Positions 45,752 through 54,160 of a DNA stretch of 64,000 nucleotides are shown piece after piece. Numbering within the stretch: the stretch's first letter is position 1; the number at the start of each line of letters is the position of its first letter. The position numbers and the translations under genes are program-made. The stretch comes from Mesoterricola silvestris (GTDB lineage: Bacteria; Acidobacteriota; Holophagae; Holophagales; Holophagaceae), in the NCBI RefSeq assembly GCF_030295405.1, contig NZ_AP027080.1, forward strand, positions 930,001 through 994,000, written 5' to 3'. Under the pieces are notes generated by a model that ran no database searches, was not told the DNA's origin, and was given only the letters and a program-made list of their open reading frames with translations.

Positions 45752-47181
45752 GCCTGTCCCTCCACCAGGAGCGCCGCCTTCGTCAGCAGGGAATGGAGGG
45801 GGCCCGGGAGCCAGGTGCCCAGGATCAGGGCCAGGGCGAGCGCCAGCACCAGGGGGAAGGTGAGGCCGAAGGTGTCCTCGTAGTGGGTGCGCACGCTGGG
45901 GGGATTGGGATTGCCCTGCAGCACGGGCAGGATCACGGAGCCCATGGCCGTGAAGATGGCGGCCAGGAGCGCCAGGAAGAGCGAGCCTGCCAGGAGGTGG
46001 CCCCCGCCCAGGGCGGTGGACGCGATGCCGAAGATGCTGGTGAAGGGGGCGAAGGGGGGCGAGCCCACGATGGCCAGGAAGCCCAGCAGGAAGCACCAGC
46101 CCGACACCGGCAGGCGCCGCATGGCGCCGCTCACGTCGGCCAGGCTCTTGCTGGAGAAGCTGCGCACGATGTTGCCCGAGCCCAGGAAGAGCACGCTCTT
46201 CACCAGGGCGTTGGCCGCCACGTGGAAGAGGGCGAAGAGGGTGGCCTTGCCCCCGATGCCCACCCCGAAGGCCAGGATGCCCATGTGCTCCACGCTGGAG
46301 TAGGCCAGGAGCCGGCGCAGGTCCCCCTGGCGGATCATGAAGACGAAGGCCCAGGCCATGGACACGAGCCCCATGGCCACCAGCAGCTCCCGGCAGAAGC
46401 CCGCCAGGCCCGCGGCGGCCATGATGGAGAAGAACCTCAGCAGGGAAAGGAAGGCCATGGTGGTCACCCCCCCCGCGAGGATGGTGCCCACGATGCCCGG
46501 GGTCTCGCCGTAGGCGTCGGGCTTCCAGGTGTGCATGGGGGCCAAGCCCATCTTGGTGCCGTAGCCCACCAGGAGCAGCACGAAGCCGGCCTTGAGCCAG
46601 GGTACGGGCATGGCCCGGGCGTTGGCCACGAGCCGGTCGATGTAGATGGGCTCGCCCAGGCCGCCCTGCTGGGCCGCGTACGCCACGAAGAAGGTCCCCA
46701 GGAGCGCCAGGGCCATGCCCACGGAGCAGATCAGGAGGTACTTCCAGGTGGCTTCGAGGCTGCGCTTGTTCTTGTTGTAGTAGAGGAGGGGGGTGGTGGC
46801 CAGGGCCGTGGTCTCCATGCCCACCCACAGCACGCCGGGGTGGCGGGAGGTGGCCACAAGGGAGGCCATGCCCAGGAAGCCCAGCATGGACACCCCGAAC
46901 ACCCCGAAGTTGCGCTCCATGCGCAGGGCGAGGTAGGCCGGGGCGTACAGGGAACAAAGAGTGAAGATGGTGGACACCACCAGGAGCATCCACCCCCCCA
47001 GGGGGTCCAGGCGGAGCCAGGCGTCGGGCTGGGGCTGGAAGGAGCGGGTGAGGGCCAGCAGCACCAGGGCCAGGTGCAGCACCCCGGCCACGGGCAGCAC
47101 CCGGGCCCGGTGGAGGCCGGGCTTCATGAACCACACGATGGCCGCGGCGGCGAGGGGCATGAGGGTGAGGGCGAGGATCAC
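45748..47181 (-). CDS. hyfF: Ehr antiporter-like membrane subunit, HyfF type
   Basis: 477 residues, multi-pass. The GTG at 47181 is used; the stop overlaps the next ATG. It is an Mrp/NuoLMN-type subunit: GMETTALATTPLLYYNKNKR carries the conserved Glu of TM5, YGTKMGLAPMHTWKPDAY the Lys and His of the broken helix region, LLAYSSVEHMGILAFGVGIG the TM11 signature and NALVKSVLFLGSGN the second Lys. All residues thought to conduct ions are kept. Confidence 0.92.
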   Translation of the reverse strand: MILALTLMPLAAAAIVWFMKPGLHRARVLPVAGVLHLALVLLALTRSFQPQPDAWLRLDPLGGWMLLVVSTIFTLCSLYAPAYLALRMERNFGVFGVSMLGFLGMASLVATSRHPGVLWVGMETTALATTPLLYYNKNKRSLEATWKYLLICSVGMALALLGTFFVAYAAQQGGLGEPIYIDRLVANARAMPVPWLKAGFVLLLVGYGTKMGLAPMHTWKPDAYGETPGIVGTILAGGVTTMAFLSLLRFFSIMAAAGLAGFCRELLVAMGLVSMAWAFVFMIRQGDLRRLLAYSSVEHMGILAFGVGIGGKATLFALFHVAANALVKSVLFLGSGNIVRSFSSKSLADVSGAMRRLPVSGWCFLLGFLAIVGSPPFAPFTSIFGIASTALGGGHLLAGSLFLALLAAIFTAMGSVILPVLQGNPNPPSVRTHYEDTFGLTFPLVLALALALILGTWLPGPLHSLLTKAALLVEGQA

Positions 47182-47185
47182 GGCG

Positions 47186-47821
47186 TCAGTCCTTCAGGTG
47201 CGCCAGGCGGTGGGTGTCCTGGGAGTCGAAGGCGGTCTGGATGTGGTTGATGACGATGCCCATGACGAAGATGCCCACCACCAGGTCCAGCAGCACCCCC
47301 GTCTCCACCAGGAGCGGCATCTGCTTGACCAGCAGCAGGCTGAAGAGGTAGACCCCGTTCTCCAGCACCAGGTAGCCCACCACCTGCAGCAGGGCCCGCT
47401 TGCGGGTGGTCAGGAGCAGGAAGCCCGTGAACAGCGCCATGATGGAGGCCGGCACGAAGAGCGTGCCCAGGTTGCCGGGCTGGAGGGGCAGGCGCCGGGC
47501 CAGGATGAAGGCCATGCCGGTGCCGGCGGCGGCCATGACGAGGGTCAGGGTGTAGCCCACGTACGGTTCGGGCTCCCGCTGGGGCTTCATGCGGTCCTGG
47601 GCCCGGTTCAGCATGGCGGGGATCACCACGCCCTTGATGGCCGCGGTGCTGAAGGCCATGAGGAGCACGTGGAAGGGCCAGTGGTCGTGCATGAGCAGCA
47701 GCACCATGGCCAGGAGCCCGCCCTGGAGCGCGGCCAGCTGGATGCACTTGCTGACGCGGCTGCTGGCCACCAGCATGAAGTTGATGAGCATGATCGCGGC
47801 GAGCAGGAGGTTGGGAGTCAT
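47186..47821 (-). CDS. hyfE: Ehr membrane subunit, HyfE type (NuoK-like)
   Basis: 211 residues with about seven helices. NLLLAAIMLINFMLVASSRV opens the protein; AAIKGVVIPAMLNRAQDRMK and KRALLQVVGYLVLENGVYLF are HyfE hallmarks, with membrane Glu in the latter (LENG) matching the proton-path Glu of NuoK. The start at 47821 lies three bases after the hyfC stop. It forms part of the ion channel linking the peripheral arm to the antiporter subunits. Confidence 0.9.
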   Translation of the reverse strand: MTPNLLLAAIMLINFMLVASSRVSKCIQLAALQGGLLAMVLLLMHDHWPFHVLLMAFSTAAIKGVVIPAMLNRAQDRMKPQREPEPYVGYTLTLVMAAAGTGMAFILARRLPLQPGNLGTLFVPASIMALFTGFLLLTTRKRALLQVVGYLVLENGVYLFSLLLVKQMPLLVETGVLLDLVVGIFVMGIVINHIQTAFDSQDTHRLAHLKD

Positions 47822-47824
47822 GGT

Positions 47825-48754
47825 TCAGGCCAGGAGGAGGAGAAGGAAGCCGAAGGTGCCCGACACCACCGCGGCGATGAGGGCCTGGGAGACGCGGCGC
47901 ATGCGCAGCCGGGCCATGATGGATTCCAGCACGCCCACCCCCGCGGCCAGGAGGACCATGCCCCCCAGGAAGGCGGGCCAATCGATCCACCAGGTTCCCC
48001 GCAGGGGCAGGCAGAGCTTGACCACCAGGGCGCCCAGGACCCAGAGCTTGAGGCTGGCGCCGTAGAGCACCGCGGCCAGGGGCGGCCCGGAGTGGTCCAG
48101 CACCATCGCCTCGTGGATCATGGTGAGTTCCAGGTGGGTGTTGGGGTCGTCGAAGGGGATGCGGCAGTTCTCCACGAGGAACACGATCACCCAGGCCGTG
48201 AGCACCAGGGCCAGGGGACCCCCCGCCGCCCTCCAGCCCTGGCCCGCGGCCGTGAGCATGGGGGCCAGGGAGGGCGAGCCCGCCAGGCGCGCCAGGGTGG
48301 CCAGGCCCATGAAGAGGGCCGGCTCGGCCAGCACCGCGAAGGTCACTTCGCGCGCCGCGCCCATGCCCTCGAAGGCCGACCCCGTGTCCAGGGCCGAGAG
48401 CACCACGAAGAAGCGCGCCACACCGAAGAGGTAGGCCAGCACCACCGCGTCGCCCGCGAAGGAGACCGGGGCCGTGGCCGCCCCCATGGGGATGAGGAGC
48501 GCGGCGGTGAAGGGCACCGCCACCGCCGCCGCCGGCCCCGCCAGGAAGACCCCGGTGGTGGTGCGGCTGAACACGGCGCCCTTGCGCAGGAGCTTGGCGA
48601 GGTCGAAGTAGAGCTGGAAGACGGGGGGTCCCACCCGGCCGGCGAAGAGGGCCTTCACCTTGTTCACGATCCCCGGCAGCAGCGGGGCCAGGGCCAGGGT
48701 CAAGGCCATCTGGGCCAGGAGCACGAGGGCGGGTTGCACCAGGTTCCGGATCAT
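47825..48754 (-). CDS. hyfC: Ehr membrane subunit, HyfC type (NuoH-like)
   Basis: 309 residues, eight or so helices. The NuoH/HycD family features are GIVNKVKALFAGRVGPPVFQ and LAKLLRKGAVFS near the N-terminus (charged loop contacting the small subunit), and FLVENCRIPFDDPNTHLELT, the conserved cytosolic loop with Glu/Asp. The ATG at 48754 overlaps the hyfB stop (ATGA). It anchors the soluble arm to the membrane. Confidence 0.93.
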   Translation of the reverse strand: MIRNLVQPALVLLAQMALTLALAPLLPGIVNKVKALFAGRVGPPVFQLYFDLAKLLRKGAVFSRTTTGVFLAGPAAAVAVPFTAALLIPMGAATAPVSFAGDAVVLAYLFGVARFFVVLSALDTGSAFEGMGAAREVTFAVLAEPALFMGLATLARLAGSPSLAPMLTAAGQGWRAAGGPLALVLTAWVIVFLVENCRIPFDDPNTHLELTMIHEAMVLDHSGPPLAAVLYGASLKLWVLGALVVKLCLPLRGTWWIDWPAFLGGMVLLAAGVGVLESIMARLRMRRVSQALIAAVVSGTFGFLLLLLA

Positions 48755-50700
48755 TGCAGGGTCCAGGCGAAGAGGGCCACGAGGGTGAGCACCACGTAGA
48801 GGAGGTAGATGGGCAGGTGTCCCGCCTGCAGGAAGCGCAGCCAGCTCAGCGCCGAGGCCACGAAGGAGGCGGCGGGGTTGAGGCCGCGGTCCAGGAGGGT
48901 GTCGGGGGCCTGGGACTGGAAGCGGCTCTCCCGGGGGAAGAGCCCCTGGATGCGGGGGATCCGTTCGATGGGCAGGAGCAGCCACCGGAACCCGTCCGTG
49001 AGCATCCGGGAGAAGCTGGAGGCGGTGTACTGGATGCGGGCCGTGGGCAGGGCGTACCCGCAGTCCCAGGTGCCGGTGCGGGTGGAGGGCGCCCTGCGGA
49101 TGGCCTGCCACACGGCGAGGCCCATGGGGAGGCCGATGAGGGCCATGAGGGACAGGGCCTTCAGATTGGCCAGGCTCCCCAGGGCGGGCAGGCCCGGGCC
49201 CAGCTCCCGGGTGGCGGCCTGCAGGGCCGGGGCCAGGACGGCGGGGACCAGTCCGATGAAGAGGCAGATGCCGGCCAGGACGGCCATGGTCGCGGTCATG
49301 CTGCGCGGGGATTCGTGGGCCGGGTGGGCCAGGTCCCGGCGGGGCTCGCCCAGGAAGACGATGCCGTAGGCCCGGGTGAAGCAGGCCACGGTGAGGGCCC
49401 CGATGACCGCCAGGGAGGCCAGGGTCACCACGGACCACACCCAGCCGTTGGGCTGGGTCCCCCGGAAGGCCCCCAGGTACATGAGCCACTCGCCGGCGAA
49501 CCCGTTGAAGGGCGGCAGCGCGCAGATGCCGAAGGCCCCCGCCAGGAACAGGAAGGCCGTGCGGGGCATGGGGTGGGCCAGCCCCCCCAGGCGCTCCAGG
49601 TCGCGGGTGCCCGTGGCGTGCATCACCGACCCCGCTCCCATGAAGAGCAGGGGCTTGAGGAGGGCGTGGTTGAGCAGGTGGAAGAGGGCGCCGGCCCCGC
49701 CCAGCATCACCAGCGCGGGCAACGCCAGGGTCTTGCCGGCCAGGGCCAGCCCCAGGCCCAGGGCGATGACGGAGACGTTCTCGATGGAGCTGTAGGCCAG
49801 GAGGCGCTTGAGGTCCTTCTGCCCCAGGGCGAAGGCCATGGACATGATCCCCGAGGCCGCGCCCAGGCCCGTGAGGAGCCCCGCCCACCACAGGGGCGGA
49901 TCCGGGGTCAAGGCGATGATCCGCAGGACGCCGAGGATCCCCATCTTGAGCATGAGGCCGGAAAGCAGGGCGCTGACGTGGCTGGGGGCCGCCGCGTGGG
50001 CCCCCGGGAGCCACACGTGGAGCGGGCCCACCCCGGCTTTCAGAAGGAAGCCCCCCAGCAGCAGGAGGAAGGCCGCGGTGCCCGCGGGGGTGGATGCGAA
50101 GCCCGGGCGCAGGGGGCCCAGGTCAAAGCCCGTGCCCGTGCCCAGGGCCAGCAGGGCGAAGCCCGCGAAGAGCATGAGCGCGCCGGTGTGGGAGGCCACC
50201 AGGTAGATCCACCCGGCCTCCCGCACCGCGGCGTCCTGGTCGCTGGTGGTGACCATGAGGAAGGCCAGGATCGCCATGATCTCCCAGCCGAAGAGGAAGA
50301 GTACGGCGTTGGCCGCGGCGCAGAGGAGCACCATGCAGGCCACCGATGCCCCGAAGAAGAGCCGCAGGGCCGGGGCCGTGTCCGCGTGGGCGCCGTCGCT
50401 CCAGTAGCCCTCGGCGTAGAAGGAGAGGATGGCGGGCACCAGGGTGGCCGGCACCAGGATGAAGGTCCCGATGGGATCCCCCCGGAAAAGGAAATGGGCC
50501 CCCGGGAGGGCCCATCGCAGTTCGGCCTGCCAGGTCAGCCCCCCATACAGGACGCTCCCGGCGAGCCCCAGGGCACACAGGGCGCTGCCCACAAGCATCC
50601 AGGAGGCCATTCGTCCGCCCCGCGCGGGCCGGACGAGTCCCGGCACCCCCGAGAGGGCCGAAAGGAGAAGCGCGCTGAAATAGAGACTCTGAAGCACCAT
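48751..50700 (-). CDS. hyfB: Ehr antiporter-like membrane subunit, HyfB type (NuoL/N-like)
   Basis: 649 residues from the ATG at 50700. It is the largest membrane subunit and the first gene of the Ehr operon. Conserved ion-path residues: Glu in LFGWEIMAILAFLMV, Lys in FLLKAGVGPLHVWLPGAH, KDLKRLLAYSSIENVSVIAL and Lys/His in HLLNHALLKPLLFMGAGSV. GFAGEWLMYLGAF and the C-terminal amphipathic part are like those of HyfB. The ribosome site is weak (GGCGGAAC). The 118-base gap to the divergent DUF1275 gene should hold both promoters. Confidence 0.92.
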   Translation of the reverse strand: MVLQSLYFSALLLSALSGVPGLVRPARGGRMASWMLVGSALCALGLAGSVLYGGLTWQAELRWALPGAHFLFRGDPIGTFILVPATLVPAILSFYAEGYWSDGAHADTAPALRLFFGASVACMVLLCAAANAVLFLFGWEIMAILAFLMVTTSDQDAAVREAGWIYLVASHTGALMLFAGFALLALGTGTGFDLGPLRPGFASTPAGTAAFLLLLGGFLLKAGVGPLHVWLPGAHAAAPSHVSALLSGLMLKMGILGVLRIIALTPDPPLWWAGLLTGLGAASGIMSMAFALGQKDLKRLLAYSSIENVSVIALGLGLALAGKTLALPALVMLGGAGALFHLLNHALLKPLLFMGAGSVMHATGTRDLERLGGLAHPMPRTAFLFLAGAFGICALPPFNGFAGEWLMYLGAFRGTQPNGWVWSVVTLASLAVIGALTVACFTRAYGIVFLGEPRRDLAHPAHESPRSMTATMAVLAGICLFIGLVPAVLAPALQAATRELGPGLPALGSLANLKALSLMALIGLPMGLAVWQAIRRAPSTRTGTWDCGYALPTARIQYTASSFSRMLTDGFRWLLLPIERIPRIQGLFPRESRFQSQAPDTLLDRGLNPAASFVASALSWLRFLQAGHLPIYLLYVVLTLVALFAWTLQ

Positions 50701-50818
50701 TGTTCCGCCGTGGCACGACCCGTCGCGGTGCGCGTGGCTCTGTCTTCCGTGCGTCGTTGCGGGGCGTGTCTGCGTAGAGTCTATCATTTAATCCCCATCC
50801 GCACCCGCGGTTGGAATA

Positions 50819-51799
50819 ATGGAGACCATGAGCCCGCATCGCCCCCCCGCCCATACGCGGCGGCACCACCGGTACCTGCGCGTGGCCCGGAAGCGCACCG
50901 TCAGGGCGCTCCAGGGCCACCTGAACCTGGAGACGGTGCCCCACGGCATCGGCAAGGCCATCGGGACGACCCTGGACCTGCTCCCCCTGGACGCCAACCT
51001 CCTCACCAAGCAGGGCCCGGAGCGGACCCAGGCCCTGAACCGCCAGCTGGCCTGGTCCATGGCCTTCATCGCCGGCGCCATCAACGCCGGCGGCTTCCTG
51101 GCCGTGAAGAGCTACACCTCCCACGTGTCGGGTACCTTCTCCAAGTTCGCCGACGAGCTGGCCCGGGGCCGCATGCGCCTGGCCTACGCCGCGCTCCAGA
51201 TCCTGGTGTGCTTCACCCTGGGGGCCTTCACGGCGGGAACCCTCATCAACCTGGGCCGGCGCCTGAAATTCCGGGCCCACTACGCCCTGAGCCTGATGAT
51301 CGAGGCCGGGCTCATGCTGCTCTTCGGGCTCATGGGCGCCACCCTGAGCCACCGGCAGGAATTCTTCCTGCCCATGACCGTCATCCTCCTCTCCTTCATG
51401 ATGGGCATGCACAATTCCGTGGTCACCTCCATCTCCAACGCCGAGGTGCGCACCACCCACATGACCGGCAACCTCACCGATTTCGGCATCGAGCTGAGCC
51501 GCCTCGTGTACCCCAACGTCTTCCACCGCCGCGGCAGCGACCCCATCCGCGCCAACCGCAACCGCCTCAAGCTCCACGGGCTGATCCTGCTGTCCTTCGC
51601 GGGGGGCGGGGTGGCGGGGGCGGTGGGATTCCGGCACGTGGGGTACAAGGTCACCGTGTTCCTGGCGACCTTCCTGTTCGTCCTGGCGGTGAGGCCGGTG
51701 GTCCACGAACTGCGGGTGCGATTGCGGATGATGGGGGGCCTGCCGGACTACGACGACGCCCGGGCCCTGGCGCGGGACCTGTTCATCCGGGGGCGGTAG
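50819..51799 (+). CDS. DUF1275 (YoaK-like) membrane protein
   Basis: 326 residues. A basic N-terminus of ~80 residues (RRHHRYLRVARKRTVRALQG) precedes a six-helix membrane domain with the DUF1275 motifs MAFIAGAINAGGFLAVKSYT-SHVSGTFSKFADELARG, LGAFTAGTLINL, GMHNSVVTSISNAEVRTTHM and TGNLTDFGIEL. The family is of unknown function, possibly transport. It is divergent from the Ehr operon. Nothing suggests a partner gene. Confidence 0.87.
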   Translation: METMSPHRPPAHTRRHHRYLRVARKRTVRALQGHLNLETVPHGIGKAIGTTLDLLPLDANLLTKQGPERTQALNRQLAWSMAFIAGAINAGGFLAVKSYTSHVSGTFSKFADELARGRMRLAYAALQILVCFTLGAFTAGTLINLGRRLKFRAHYALSLMIEAGLMLLFGLMGATLSHRQEFFLPMTVILLSFMMGMHNSVVTSISNAEVRTTHMTGNLTDFGIELSRLVYPNVFHRRGSDPIRANRNRLKLHGLILLSFAGGGVAGAVGFRHVGYKVTVFLATFLFVLAVRPVVHELRVRLRMMGGLPDYDDARALARDLFIRGR

Positions 51800-51972
51800 G
51801 GGCCGGGCTCGGGATTCTTCCGGGAAGGGAGGCCGAGGATACCGAGGGTGGGACGCACTGCTGTGAAAAGGACAAAAGGTAGCCTGAACTCGACACCCTA
51901 CCTTGACCTGGATCCGGACAAGGGGGTGGGGCGAAGGGTCACAGGCTTTTCTGGCGGCCTAGCCAATGAACG

Positions 51973-52173
51973 TCAGGGGATCCTCACCAGCCCGTGAGGG
52001 CCAGCGTAAGCTCTTCCCTTCGCTCCTCCAACGCCTGGCAGGCCGGGCGGAGGTGGCGTCTGAACCGGGCGGCCGAGGACCGCCAGGAAGGCGCCGCGCG
52101 GGACCGCCAGATCCAGGCCCCGCAGGGCCCAGGAGGTTCCGAACCGCTTGCCGAGGCCCTGGGTGGTGATCAC
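51973..52173 (-). pseudogene. Truncated ABC-transporter ATPase (first ~34 residues only)
   Basis: From a GTG at 52173 the frame reads ITTQGLGKRFGTSWALRGLD, then LAVPRGAFLAVLG, the standard start of an ABC ATPase up to the point where the Walker A loop (GxNGAGKST) should follow. It instead runs into RPVQTPPPPGL and unrelated residues and stops at 51973; homology ends at about 52072. The GTG sits 10 bases after the stop of the transglutaminase gene, so it once was the next gene of that operon. The remaining 51800-51972 has no gene I can support; one other frame gives a short tail (ALEERREELTLALTGW) that may be a second gene remnant. Confidence 0.65.
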
Positions 52174-52183
52174 GGCCGCGCCC

Positions 52184-54160
52184 TCACGGCATCCGGGGCG
52201 CGGTCACCGTGAGGGCCTCGTCCACGAAGGTCCGGAACCCCTTCCAGTCGCTTCGCTGGGCCTGGACGCCCTCCTCGCGGCGCTCGTAGGGGTAGTTCAC
52301 CTCGCGGCGGGTCTGGAGAAGGTGGAGGTCCAGGGTTCCGGCCTTGCGCTCCGCGGAAAAGCGCAGGGAACGCATGGGCGTCTCGAGGCTTCCCGTGGGC
52401 ATGGCGGGGAGACGGGGTTCCCGCAGGTGGAGGGTGGCGCGCCAGTCCCAGGCGGGGCCCCCGGCCAGGGACACCGGAAGGCGCCGGGGCTGGCCCAGGC
52501 GCTGGATGGATTGCGGGCTGGGCGGGAGGCCCAGGCGCGGGAGGAGCCATTCGCCGCCCGCGGCCTCCAGGGCGTGGGGGAGCTCGAAGGCGACCTGGAT
52601 CCGGAAGGTGTCCCGGCCGTCCTTGGGGTCCGGGAGGGGGGACAGGTCCCAGGTGGCGCCCGCGGGGAAGTCCAGCAGGGTGGCGCAGCGTTCCCGCACC
52701 TCCCGGGCGCCGCCGGTCAGGGCAAGATGGCGGAGGCCCGCGCCCGCGCCGGTCTCGGTGACCGAAAGGGTGCCCTTGAGGCCGCCGTTGGCGGTCTCCG
52801 TGGCTTCCAGGTTCACGTCCACCCGGGACGGCACGATGGCCGCATCGGGCACCGCGGCCCAGGTGGCGCCCTTGCCGGTGCAGATGAGCACCCTCCGGCC
52901 CCGGTGGGCCTCGCCCAGCCATCCCAGGGGCGTGAACTGCTCCGTGAGGTCCACCAGCAGGTAGCGCCCCTGGGGCGTGGCGATTTCCGCGGGCAGGCCC
53001 GACGCCGCCTGCAGGCGGATGGCGGCGATGGCGTGATTGAAGCCGAAGGGGCCCACAGGATCGTCCGCCTCGAGGGTCCCGTCGCCGATGCGCGCCAGCA
53101 CAGGGACGGCCTCGAAACCCGCGTCCCGGGCGGCGGCCATGAACAGCCCGGCCAGGTCCTTGCAATCCCCGAACCGCGCCCGGCGGACATCCTCGGGCGT
53201 CTCCGGGACCCAGCCCCGGTCGGGGGTCAGGTACACCTGCTTGTAGGTCAGCTCCCGCTGCATCCAGCGGCGGATGGTCCGGAGCGCCTCCAGGCCGGTG
53301 GCCCCGGCGAGGTCCACGGGCCTGGCGGGCCTCGTGCGGGGCTCGTACGTGCCGTGGATCCACATCGCGTAGGCGTCCCAGCTGGCCAGGTCGGGGGCGT
53401 TGGGCACGGTGGGATCGGAAAAGGAAAGGGCCAACCAGGGCAGGCAGTTCCGGGCGTCGGGGGTGCCGGACTCATGCTTGGCCAGGGCGGGCACGTCGTC
53501 CAGGGCCAGGGAAGTGGCCCCGGGGTCGGGCGGGGCGAAGAGGGGCGCGAAATGACGCGCGTCCACGCGCAGACGGACACCGTCGGAGGCGGTGGCGGTG
53601 AACCATCCCACGGACTTGACCATGGCCAGCTCCCAGCGCCGGATGGGATGGACCTCCAGGATCGAGGTCCCGTCCAGGGGGCCCAGGGGATGGGTGATGA
53701 CCTCCTCGGATTCGAAGGCCACGAGGCTGCCCTTGACGACCCGGGGCAGGTAGGCGGAGGTGGTGGTGTCCGTGGAGTAGTTCGCCGAGTTGCCCTTGGC
53801 CACGGTGATGACGTAGTCCCGGTCGAGTTTCACGGACTCCCCGTCGGGGCGGAGGTTCCACCCCTTGAGGCGCTTGATGCGGCTGGAGGCGCCGCCCAGG
53901 CCGTGGACGGCGTAGCCGCCCTCGCCCAGCCCCCGCTCCGTGAGGATGCGGACGAGGCGGAAGTTCCGCTTGCGGATCTCCCCGTCGCCCCGGTAGGCGA
54001 ACTCGGTGCGGTCCAGGAGCACCCAGGCGTCCGGGTCCCCCGCGGGCGGGACCGTGGGCTCCCGGAGGGCATGGGGCCCGGCCCAGTCGGGCAGGCCCCG
54101 CACGGTCTGGGCCGCCAGGGTGGCGGCGAGAAGCGCGAGAAGAAGGCAGCGTGCGTTCAT
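52184..54160 (-). CDS. Exported DUF3857/transglutaminase-like protein with intact catalytic triad
   Basis: 658 residues with a signal peptide (MNARCLLLALLAATLAAQTV). The N-terminal DUF3857 beta-domain (~40-260) includes LDRDYVITVAKGNSANYSTD and SEEVITHPLGPLDGTSILEV. The transglutaminase-like core has Cys333 in RFGDCKDLAGLF, His376 in GFNHAIAAI and Asp404 in LLVDLTEQF, the full Cys-His-Asp triad. A C-terminal beta-domain (DUF2569-like position, unassigned) follows. Function unknown; such proteins occur in pairs in Bacteroidota and Acidobacteriota. It overlaps the upstream paralogue by 4 bases (ATGA). Confidence 0.87.
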   Translation of the reverse strand: MNARCLLLALLAATLAAQTVRGLPDWAGPHALREPTVPPAGDPDAWVLLDRTEFAYRGDGEIRKRNFRLVRILTERGLGEGGYAVHGLGGASSRIKRLKGWNLRPDGESVKLDRDYVITVAKGNSANYSTDTTTSAYLPRVVKGSLVAFESEEVITHPLGPLDGTSILEVHPIRRWELAMVKSVGWFTATASDGVRLRVDARHFAPLFAPPDPGATSLALDDVPALAKHESGTPDARNCLPWLALSFSDPTVPNAPDLASWDAYAMWIHGTYEPRTRPARPVDLAGATGLEALRTIRRWMQRELTYKQVYLTPDRGWVPETPEDVRRARFGDCKDLAGLFMAAARDAGFEAVPVLARIGDGTLEADDPVGPFGFNHAIAAIRLQAASGLPAEIATPQGRYLLVDLTEQFTPLGWLGEAHRGRRVLICTGKGATWAAVPDAAIVPSRVDVNLEATETANGGLKGTLSVTETGAGAGLRHLALTGGAREVRERCATLLDFPAGATWDLSPLPDPKDGRDTFRIQVAFELPHALEAAGGEWLLPRLGLPPSPQSIQRLGQPRRLPVSLAGGPAWDWRATLHLREPRLPAMPTGSLETPMRSLRFSAERKAGTLDLHLLQTRREVNYPYERREEGVQAQRSDWKGFRTFVDEALTVTAPRMP

